From assembly GCA_035639875.1 (NCBI GenBank), contig DASQXE010000017.1:1-33903 (forward strand): a stretch of 33,903 nt of DNA, given 5' to 3'. Both the position numbers and the translations under genes were made by a program. A model generated the notes under the pieces. It searched no databases, had not been told where the DNA came from, and was given only the letters and a program-made list of their open reading frames with translations. This DNA comes from JAIBJP01 sp035639875. GTDB lineage: Bacteria; Actinomycetota; Thermoleophilia; Gaiellales; Gaiellaceae. This document shows, piece after piece, positions 8,352 through 15,674 of this stretch (its first letter is position 1; each line of letters begins with the position of its first letter).

Positions 8352-10190
8352 ATGGCAGCGACGACCTCGGATCTGATCCTCGATCGGCTGACGGACTGGG
8401 GCGTGGACACGATCTTCGGCCTCCCCGGCGACGGGATCAACGGGTTCATGGAGGCGCTCCGCCAGCGGGAGGAAGACGTCCGGTTCGTCCACGTCCGCCA
8501 CGAGGAAACGGCCGCGCTCGCCGCCGTCGGGTACGCGAAGTTCACCGGCCGTCTCGGCGTCTGCCTCTCCACCGCCGCGCCCGGCGCGATCCACCTCCTG
8601 AACGGGCTCTACGACGCGGCCGTCGACCAGGCGCCCGTCCTGGCCGTGACTGGGATGACCTATCACGACCTCATCGGCACCCACTACCTGCAGGACATCA
8701 ATCACGACGCCCTCTTCGAGCACGTGTGCGGCTACAGCCAGCGGATCATGGGTTCGACGCAGGCGGTGAACGTCGTCGATCTGGCCTGCCGCACCGCCCT
8801 GACGCAGCGGACGGCCGCGCACGTCGCGATTCCGATCGACTACCAGGTGCAGGAAGTGGGTGCGGACGAGCGCTTCAAGCGCAACGTCCCCGGCCACACG
8901 ACGACGTCGTTCCAGCCGCCGATCCGGATCCCGGAGCACGAGCAGCTCGAGCGGGCGGCGCGCCTGCTCGAGGGCAAGAACCGGATCGTGATCTTGGCCG
9001 GAGCGGGCGCGCGCGGTGCGGGTGCCGAGCTCGAGCAGGCGGCGGAGAAGCTGAAGGCGCCGATCGTGAAGCCGATGCTCGGCAAGGACTGCGTGCCCGA
9101 TGACAGTCCCTACACCACAGGGTCGATCGGCGTTGTCGGCACGCGTCCTTCTTCCGATGCAATGGAAAGCTGCGACGCGCTTTTGATCGTGGGCAGCTCC
9201 TTCCCCTACATCGAGTTCCTGCCCCAGCCCGACCAGGCCGTCGGCATCCAGATCGACGACCGGCCGGAGCGGATCGGCCTCCGCTATCCGGTCGAGGTCG
9301 GGCTCGTGGGCGACGCAAAGGCCACGCTGCAAGCACTACTTCCGCTCCTGCCGGAGAACGAGGATTCCTCGTTCCTCGAGCAGGCGCAGGAGGGGATGCG
9401 CGACTGGTGGGAGCTGATGGAGGAGCAGGGAACGAGCAGCGACACGCCGATGAAGCCGCAGGTCGTGAGCTGGGACCTCGGAAAGGCGCTGCGGGACGAC
9501 GCGATCCTGTGCGGCGACTCCGGCACGGTGACGACCTGGGCGGCGCGGCTCCGGCTCAGGCGCGGCCAGCTGTTCTCCTTCAGCGGGACGATGTGCTCGA
9601 TGATGGCGGCGCTGCCGTACGCGATCGGCGCTCAGGTCGCCTATCCGAACCGGCAGGTCGTGGCGCTTACGGGCGACGGCTCGCTGATGATGATGATGGG
9701 CGAGCTTGCCACGCTCGCCCAGGAGAAGCTCCCGGTCAAGGTCGTCGTGGTCAAGAACGGCTATCTCGGCCTGATCCTGTGGGAGCAGATGGTCTTCCTC
9801 GGCAACCCGCAGTACGGGGTCGATTTCTCCGCCGTCGACTTCGCCAAGGTCGCCGAGGGTTGCGGTATCCGCGGCATCTCGATCGACGACCCGTCGCGTT
9901 GCGGCGACCAGCTGCGCGTGGCGCTCGCGGACGACGGGCCGGCGCTGATCGAGTGCGTGTGCGATCCATACGAGCCCCCGAACCCGCCGAAGATCACGCG
10001 CGAGCAGGCGCAGAACCTCGCGCAGGCTCTGGCGCGCGGGGAGCCGAGCCGGAAACGGATCGCCCTCACGATCGGCCGTGACGCGCTCGACGAGAAGTCA
10101 TTCGCCGCGAGCCCCTACGGCATCCCGGAGCGGCTGAAGGAGCGCGTCACGGGACGCCTCTCGCGCGACGATGAGGACGGGGGCGACTAG
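8352..10190 (+). CDS. Thiamine-pyrophosphate enzyme, pyruvate-oxidase-like
   Basis: A 612-residue three-domain TPP enzyme (pyrimidine-binding, central, PP-binding). The opening FGLPGDGINGFMEAL and NGLYDAAVDQAPVLAVTG are typical of pyruvate oxidase (PoxB)-like proteins. The catalytic glutamate that activates TPP is E51 (VRHEETAAL). The PP-binding motif runs from GDG at 441-443 to N469. Glyoxylate carboligase carries Val instead of this Glu, so that activity, tempting from the glycerate kinase and malate synthase nearby, is not favoured. The likely reaction is decarboxylation of pyruvate to acetate (quinone-linked) or to acetyl phosphate. A purine-rich ribosome-binding site (AAAGGGG) precedes the ATG. 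It overlaps the next gene by 20 bp, indicating coupling. An acetolactate-synthase-like role cannot be excluded. Confidence 0.88.
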   Translation: MAATTSDLILDRLTDWGVDTIFGLPGDGINGFMEALRQREEDVRFVHVRHEETAALAAVGYAKFTGRLGVCLSTAAPGAIHLLNGLYDAAVDQAPVLAVTGMTYHDLIGTHYLQDINHDALFEHVCGYSQRIMGSTQAVNVVDLACRTALTQRTAAHVAIPIDYQVQEVGADERFKRNVPGHTTTSFQPPIRIPEHEQLERAARLLEGKNRIVILAGAGARGAGAELEQAAEKLKAPIVKPMLGKDCVPDDSPYTTGSIGVVGTRPSSDAMESCDALLIVGSSFPYIEFLPQPDQAVGIQIDDRPERIGLRYPVEVGLVGDAKATLQALLPLLPENEDSSFLEQAQEGMRDWWELMEEQGTSSDTPMKPQVVSWDLGKALRDDAILCGDSGTVTTWAARLRLRRGQLFSFSGTMCSMMAALPYAIGAQVAYPNRQVVALTGDGSLMMMMGELATLAQEKLPVKVVVVKNGYLGLILWEQMVFLGNPQYGVDFSAVDFAKVAEGCGIRGISIDDPSRCGDQLRVALADDGPALIECVCDPYEPPNPPKITREQAQNLAQALARGEPSRKRIALTIGRDALDEKSFAASPYGIPERLKERVTGRLSRDDEDGGD

Positions 10191-13095
10191 CCCGCTCGCG
10201 CGCGAGCTCGCCCACGCCGTCGAGGGCGAGGTTCGCTTCGACGCCGGCGGGCGAGCGCTCTACGCAACCGACCTCTCGATCTACCGCCAGGTACCCATAG
10301 GGGTCGTCGTCCCGCGAACGGTCGACGACATCGTCAAGACCGTCGAGATTTGCAGGGCGCACGGGGCGCCGCTCCTCGGCCGCGGTGGCGGGACCAGTCT
10401 CGTCGGCCAATGCACGAACGAGGCGGTGGTCATCGACTGTTCCAAGTACCTGAACCGCATCCTCGAGATCGATCCTGAGAAGAAGCTCGCGCGCGTCGAG
10501 CCCGGCGTCGTCTGCGACGACCTGAAGTTCGCCGCCGAGGAGCACGGCTTGACATGGGGGCCCGACCCGGCCACGCACCAGTACGCGAACGTTGGCGGCA
10601 TGCTCGGCAACAACTCGTGCGGCGTCCACTCGGTTCTGACCGAGTTCTACGGCGGCGGACCGCGCACCGCCGACAACGTCGAGGAACTCGAGGTCGTCAC
10701 CTACCGCGGCGATCGGCTTCGCGTCGGCCGGGAGGACGACCGGCTGCCCGCCGAGCTCGTCTCCAAGCTTCGCGCGATCCGCGACCGCTACGGCGAGCTC
10801 ATCCGCGAGCGCTACCCCCAGATCCCGCGCCGAGTCTCGGGCTACAACCTCGACGAGCTGCTGCCGGAGCGCGGTTTCCATATCGCGCGCTCTCTCGTCG
10901 GTACCGAATCGACTTGCGCGATCACGCTCGAGGCGACGCTGCGGCTGGTCGACAATCCTCGCCATCGGGCGCTCCTCGTTCTCGGATATCCCGACCAATA
11001 CGTCGCTGCCGACCAGATCGTCGAGATCCGGGAACAGCGGCCGATCGGGATCGAGTGCGTCGACCACACGGTCACGGACAACATGAAGCAGCAGGGGATG
11101 CACCCGAAGGCCGTCGCGCTCTATCCGGACGGCGGCGCCTGGCTGCTCGTCGAGTTCGGCGGGGAATCGGCGGAGGAAGCGGCCGACAGGGCTCATGCGC
11201 TCGAGCGGGAGCTCGGCCCCGACGGCCCGGTCACGAAGCTCGTCGAGGACGCGGCCGAGCAGAAGCTCGTCTGGCTCGTGCGCGAATCGTCGATCGGCGC
11301 AAGCCGCATTCCGCGGAAGCTCGAGACGTGGCCGACCTTCGAGGACGCGGCGGTCGCGCCCGAGAAGCTCGGCGCCTACCTGCGCGACTTCAAGAAGCTC
11401 CTCGACGAGCACGGCCTCTACTGCGTTTTCTTCGGCCACTACGGACAGGGCTGCGTGCACGCTCGGATCGGGTTCGACTTGAAGACGGCGGACGGAATCA
11501 AAGGATTCCGCCGCTTTCACGAAGATGCCACAGAGCTCGTGCTCTCCTACGGCGGCTCGCTTTCTGGGGAGCACGGCGACGGCCAGGCCCACGGGTGGGC
11601 GCTCGAGAAGATGTACGGCCCGGAGCTCATCGAGGCCTTTCGCGAGTTCAAGCGCGCCTGGGATCCAGACGGAAAGCTCAACCCGGGCAAGAAAATCGAC
11701 GCGTACGCGCCGGATGCGAATCTCCGCCTCGGCCCCGGTTATCGCCCGGCGCAACCGAAGACGCATTTCAGCTTCCACGAGGACGGCTTCAGCTTCGCCG
11801 CCGCGACTGAGCGCTGCTTCGGCGTCGGCCTCTGCCGCAAACACGACACCGGGACGATGTGCCCGAGCTACATGGCGACTCGCGAGGAAAAGCACACGAC
11901 GCGCGGGCGTGCCCATCTGCTCTTCGAGCTGCTACGCGGCGAGGTGATCGGCCGCGACGGTTGGCGCGACGAGGCGGTCAAGGACGCCCTCGATCTCTGC
12001 CTCTCCTGCAAGGGCTGCAAGGGCGAGTGCCCGGTCCAGGTAGACATCGCCACTTACAAGGCCGAGTTCCTCGCCCACTACTACGCGCGTCGCCTTCGGC
12101 CTCGAATCGCCTACGCGCTCGGGCTCGTCCCATGGTGGGCGCGGCTGGCGGAGCGAGCCCCTCGCTTCGCCAACGCGCTGACCGCCGAGTCGGCGCCCGG
12201 AAGGATGCTCAAACGTGCGGCCGGGATCGCGCCCGAGCGCGAGCTCCCCCGGCTCGCCGACGAGTCCTTCAAGGCCTGGTTTCGCCGCCGAGACACGGGT
12301 GTGGCTGCCGGCGAGCGCGTGATCGTCTGGCCCGACACCTTCACTAATCACTTCCATCCACACATCGGCCGTGCGGCGGTCGACGTGCTGGAGGCCGCCG
12401 GGCTGCGCGTCGAGGTCCCGCAGGCAACGCTCTGCTGCGGGCGCCCGCTCTTCGACTTCGGCATGCTGCGGCTGGCGAAGCGCTGGTTGCGACGGATCCT
12501 GGACGAGCTGCGCCCGGCGATCGCCGAAGGCGTCCCGATCGTCGGACTCGAGCCGAGCTGTCTCGCCGTCTTCCGGGACGAGCTGCCCAACCTTCTTCCT
12601 CACGACGAGGACGCCAAGCGGCTGAGCGGTCAAGCCTTTCTCCTGAGCGAGTTCCTCGAGCGCCGGCTCGAGGGCTGGCAGCCGCCGAAGCTCGCCCGGA
12701 AGGCGCTCGTGCACGGGCACTGCCACCACAAAGCGCTCATGAAGCTCGACGACGAGGAGTCCGTACTCACGAAGCTCGGCCTCGATTTCGAGGTCGTCGA
12801 CTCCGGCTGCTGTGGCATGGCGGGCTCCTTCGGGTACGACGCCGGCGAGCACTACGCCGTCTCGATGACCGTCGGCGAGCGCGTGCTCCTGCCGGCGGTG
12901 CGGAGGGCGGGCTCGGACACGCTCATCGTCGCCGACGGGTTCAGCTGCCGGGAGCAGATCGCCCACGCGACCGGGCGCAAGGCGTTACACCTCGCCGAGG
13001 TGATCCAGACGGCTCTCAACGACGCCGGGGCGGGTCCGGGCGGGCAAGCCGAGACCCAGCGGCGCGCAGCTCTCGCACCGTCCTCGCCCCGCTGA
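10171..13095 (+). CDS. FAD-linked 2-hydroxyacid dehydrogenase fused to Fe-S (CCG) domains, YdiJ-like, copy 2
   Basis: A 974-residue paralogue of the gene at 608, colinear over its length. The FAD site has GGGTSLVGQ and GGMLGNNSCGVHS; the flavin C-terminal domain has SGEHGDGQAHG. The ferredoxin motif is C610, C613, C616 and C620, with the other cluster motif C549, C555 and C564-P. CCG repeats are at 755-757 and 880-882, so all cysteines keep their spacing relative to copy 1. It lacks the hydrophobic C-terminal tail of copy 1. Its place after the permease and the TPP enzyme supports a D-lactate dehydrogenase (lactate to pyruvate) or glycolate oxidase role, reducing quinone. The start overlaps the TPP gene by 20 bp. 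The 3' end overlaps the opposing glycerate kinase gene by 80 bp. Confidence 0.92.
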   Translation: MRTGATSPLARELAHAVEGEVRFDAGGRALYATDLSIYRQVPIGVVVPRTVDDIVKTVEICRAHGAPLLGRGGGTSLVGQCTNEAVVIDCSKYLNRILEIDPEKKLARVEPGVVCDDLKFAAEEHGLTWGPDPATHQYANVGGMLGNNSCGVHSVLTEFYGGGPRTADNVEELEVVTYRGDRLRVGREDDRLPAELVSKLRAIRDRYGELIRERYPQIPRRVSGYNLDELLPERGFHIARSLVGTESTCAITLEATLRLVDNPRHRALLVLGYPDQYVAADQIVEIREQRPIGIECVDHTVTDNMKQQGMHPKAVALYPDGGAWLLVEFGGESAEEAADRAHALERELGPDGPVTKLVEDAAEQKLVWLVRESSIGASRIPRKLETWPTFEDAAVAPEKLGAYLRDFKKLLDEHGLYCVFFGHYGQGCVHARIGFDLKTADGIKGFRRFHEDATELVLSYGGSLSGEHGDGQAHGWALEKMYGPELIEAFREFKRAWDPDGKLNPGKKIDAYAPDANLRLGPGYRPAQPKTHFSFHEDGFSFAAATERCFGVGLCRKHDTGTMCPSYMATREEKHTTRGRAHLLFELLRGEVIGRDGWRDEAVKDALDLCLSCKGCKGECPVQVDIATYKAEFLAHYYARRLRPRIAYALGLVPWWARLAERAPRFANALTAESAPGRMLKRAAGIAPERELPRLADESFKAWFRRRDTGVAAGERVIVWPDTFTNHFHPHIGRAAVDVLEAAGLRVEVPQATLCCGRPLFDFGMLRLAKRWLRRILDELRPAIAEGVPIVGLEPSCLAVFRDELPNLLPHDEDAKRLSGQAFLLSEFLERRLEGWQPPKLARKALVHGHCHHKALMKLDDEESVLTKLGLDFEVVDSGCCGMAGSFGYDAGEHYAVSMTVGERVLLPAVRRAGSDTLIVADGFSCREQIAHATGRKALHLAEVIQTALNDAGAGPGGQAETQRRAALAPSSPR

Positions 13096-14023
13096 CGCCC
13101 GCGAGGCCGAGCCGGGCGACCCCTTCGGCGGCGAGCGCGCATTCGCCCACGACCGCATAGCAAGGGATGTCGACCCGGCGGCAGCGTGCCGCTACCTCCG
13201 ATACTGCCTTCCCTTCGAGCGTCTGCTCGTCGAGACGGCCCTCGCCCGTGACGACGAACGCAGCACGAGCCGCGTGCTCGTCGAAGGCGAGGAGGTCGAG
13301 CACATAGGCGGCGCCGGGGAGGAGCCTCGCTCCCCGAAACGCCCAGAGACCGCCGGACAAACCTCCAGCGGCGCCGGTCATCGGCACGCCGCGTGGGTCG
13401 CGGTCGGGAGGCGCATGCGCCGCAAGCTCGTCGAGGCGCCGCTCTAGACGCCGCACGGTCTTCGGATCCGCCCCTTTCTGCGGTCCGTACACACTCGGCG
13501 CGAGCTCCCAGGCCGTGCGGACGTCGCAGGCGACGTCGAGCTCGACGTCGACGTCCGCATCGTCGAGGGCAGCGAGCGCGCCCGCGCCTCCATCTGTCGT
13601 CGCGCTGCCGCCGACTGTGACGATCACCTTGTGGGCGCCGGCTTGGGCCGCAGCGGCGATGAGCTCGCCCGTCCCGTACGTCGATGCGGCCCAGGCGTCG
13701 CGCTCCGCCGGGGCGATGCGGGCGAGGCCGCTCGCCTGCGCCATCTCGACGATCGCCGTCTCGCCGCCCGGAAGTAGGGCGAAGGAGGCGTCGACGGGCC
13801 TGCCGAGCGGGTCGCGCACCCGCTCCGTTCGAATCTCCGCGTCGAGAGCCTGCGCGAGCACCTCCATCGTCCCCTCGCCGCCGTCCGCGAGGGGGAGCTC
13901 GATCGCCTCACGGCCCCCAGCTCGAATCCCGGCTGCGATCGCCGCCGCCACCTCGCCGGCACCGAACGTTCCTTTGAAACTGTCCGGAGCGACGAGGACC
14001 GGCTGAAGCTGATTGCCCGTCAG
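13016..14023 (-). CDS. glxK: Glycerate kinase, type 1 (GlxK/GarK family), apparent CTG start
   Basis: The enzyme phosphorylates D-glycerate with ATP, usually to 2-phosphoglycerate, linking glyoxylate and sugar-acid breakdown to glycolysis. The frame contains LPLADGGEGTMEVL, VGGSATTDGGAGAL, SVYGPQKGADP, GAAGGLSGGL and FVVTGEGRLDEQTLEGK, all hallmarks of the family. The first ATG/GTG/TTG in frame (GTG at 13951) would cut off the essential opening, yet the frame upstream reads PVLVAPDSFKGTFGAGE, the standard N-terminus. The only plausible initiator is CTG at 14021-14023, overlapping the malate synthase stop as CTGA, which gives 335 residues. It is thus the last gene of the acetate operon. The C-terminal tail (PDPPRRR) runs into the opposing dehydrogenase gene. 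If the CTG is not used, the gene is damaged. Confidence 0.85.
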   Translation of the reverse strand: MTGNQLQPVLVAPDSFKGTFGAGEVAAAIAAGIRAGGREAIELPLADGGEGTMEVLAQALDAEIRTERVRDPLGRPVDASFALLPGGETAIVEMAQASGLARIAPAERDAWAASTYGTGELIAAAAQAGAHKVIVTVGGSATTDGGAGALAALDDADVDVELDVACDVRTAWELAPSVYGPQKGADPKTVRRLERRLDELAAHAPPDRDPRGVPMTGAAGGLSGGLWAFRGARLLPGAAYVLDLLAFDEHAARAAFVVTGEGRLDEQTLEGKAVSEVAARCRRVDIPCYAVVGECALAAEGVARLGLAGVSGARTVRELRAAGSRLARPDPPRRR

Positions 14024-15657
14024 CGCTCGGGCTGCTGGTCCTCGACCTCGAGGAGCTTCTCGTAGGCGGGAAGCGTGAGGAACTCCTCGAAGTCGTCGGC
14101 GAGAGCCACCCGTTCGAAGACCTCACGCGACTCGTCCGGACGCCCGAGCGAGTAGAACCACTCGTCGTTCCCCACTTCCTGACGAATGCGCTCGAGCTCG
14201 CTCGTCGCGAGCTCGCGGACGAGCTCTTTCGTCACCGGCCTCCCGTCGGCGAGTTTGGCGCCCGTGTGCACCCACTGCCACACCTGCGAGCGTGCGATCT
14301 CCGCGGTGGCCGCGTCCTCCATGAGCCCGTAAATGCCCGCGGCCCCGTTCCCACGCAGCCAAGAGGAGATGTACTGGATGCCCACGTTGCAGTCGTTCCG
14401 CAGACCCTCCTCCGTGATGTCGCCCGGGGTCGCGGCCACGTTCAACAGGTCGGAGGCGCCCACGCGGACGTCGTCGCGCAGGCGATCGATCTGGTTCGGC
14501 CGCTCGCCGAGCACGAGGTCGAACTCCCTCGTCGCCACCGGAACGGAATCCGGATGTGCGACCCAGGTGCCGTCGAAGCCGTTGCCCGCTTCGCGGCGCT
14601 TGTCGGCTCCGACCTCCTCGAGGGCCTGCTCGTTCCGCTGCGGATCTTTGCGGCTCGGCACGAAGGCCGACATGCCCCCCATCGCATGTGCGCCGCGCCG
14701 GTGGCACGTCTTCACCAAGAGCTCCGTGTAGGCGCGCATGAAGGGGACGGTCATCTTCACGCTGTTCCGATCGGGGAGGAGGAACTCGGGCCGGTTCTTG
14801 AACGTCTTGATGAGGGAGAACTGATAGTCCCAGCGGCCGGCGTTCAGGCCGGCGGAGTGGTCGCGCAGCTCGTAGAGAATCTCGTCCATCTCGAACGCGG
14901 CCCAGATCGTCTCGATCAGGACAGTCGCCTTGACGACGCCGGCGGTCAGGTCGAGCCGGTCTTCGGTGAACGTGAAGGCGTCGTTCCAGAGCCGCGCTTC
15001 GCGGTGGCTCTGCAGCTTCGGCAGGTAGAAATACGGGCCGGCGCCCTTGGCGAGCAGCCGGCCCGCGTTGTGGAAGATGTAGAGGCCGAAGTCGACGAAG
15101 GCGCCCGCGACCGGCTCGCCGTCGACGAGGATGTGCCGTTCGGGCAGGTGCCAGCCCCGCGGGCGGACGAGCAAAGTCGCCGTCTGCTCGCCTAGGCGGT
15201 AATCCTTGCCCGTCTTCGTGTCGGTGTACTCGATCGTCCCCTCGATCGCGTCGATCAGGTTGACGTGGCCGCCGATCATGTTGCGCCACGTCGGTGAGTT
15301 GGCGTCCTCGAAGTCGGCCATGAAGCAGCGGGCGCCCGAGTTGAGCGCGTTGATCGTCATCTTGCGGTCGGTGGGCCCCGTGATCTCGACGCGTCGGTCG
15401 CGGAGATCCGCGGGCACGGCGGCGATCCTCCAGTCGGACTCGCGAACCTCGCGAGTCTCGGGAAGGAAGTCGAGCGAGCCGCCGGCCTCGATCTCGGCCT
15501 GGCGCTCGGCGCGGCGGCGCAGCAGATCGACGCGCGTGCTGTTGAACTCCCGATGGAGCGACGCGACGAACTCGAGCGCTTCCGGCGTCAGGATCTCGTC
15601 GAAGCGCGCCTGGAGGGGCCCGCTGACGCGGACCCCTTCAACGGTCTCAATATGCAT
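14020..15657 (-). CDS. aceB: Malate synthase A
   Basis: Condenses glyoxylate with acetyl-CoA to malate. The 545-residue length is normal for the A isoform. Diagnostic blocks are GPTDRKMTINALNSGA followed by FMADFEDANSPTW (Mg and glyoxylate site), ETIWAAFEMDEILYELRDHS then GLNAGRWDY, HAMGGMSAFVP, and the C-terminal IQYISSWLRGNGAAGIYGLM with the AEIARSQVWQW helix. It starts 17 bp after the acetyl-CoA synthetase stop, in the same operon, so acetyl-CoA made there is a direct substrate. No isocitrate lyase lies in the window, so glyoxylate may come from glycolate oxidation by one of the FAD/Fe-S enzymes or from a lyase elsewhere. Confidence 0.96.
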   Translation of the reverse strand: MHIETVEGVRVSGPLQARFDEILTPEALEFVASLHREFNSTRVDLLRRRAERQAEIEAGGSLDFLPETREVRESDWRIAAVPADLRDRRVEITGPTDRKMTINALNSGARCFMADFEDANSPTWRNMIGGHVNLIDAIEGTIEYTDTKTGKDYRLGEQTATLLVRPRGWHLPERHILVDGEPVAGAFVDFGLYIFHNAGRLLAKGAGPYFYLPKLQSHREARLWNDAFTFTEDRLDLTAGVVKATVLIETIWAAFEMDEILYELRDHSAGLNAGRWDYQFSLIKTFKNRPEFLLPDRNSVKMTVPFMRAYTELLVKTCHRRGAHAMGGMSAFVPSRKDPQRNEQALEEVGADKRREAGNGFDGTWVAHPDSVPVATREFDLVLGERPNQIDRLRDDVRVGASDLLNVAATPGDITEEGLRNDCNVGIQYISSWLRGNGAAGIYGLMEDAATAEIARSQVWQWVHTGAKLADGRPVTKELVRELATSELERIRQEVGNDEWFYSLGRPDESREVFERVALADDFEEFLTLPAYEKLLEVEDQQPER

Positions 15658-15674
15658 TCGTCGGCGCGGCCGTC

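Noticed and set aside
6375..9332. A 985-codon open frame on the minus strand
   Set aside because: It is antisense to the permease and TPP genes, has Arg/Glu/Asp-rich low-complexity sequence with no domain, and arises from the high-GC third-position pattern.
8352..10190. Calling the TPP enzyme glyoxylate carboligase from context
   Set aside because: The catalytic Glu is present (E51), whereas glyoxylate carboligase has Val there.
10147..11916. A 589-codon minus-strand frame
   Set aside because: Antisense shadow of the second FAD/Fe-S gene; composition typical of such shadows.
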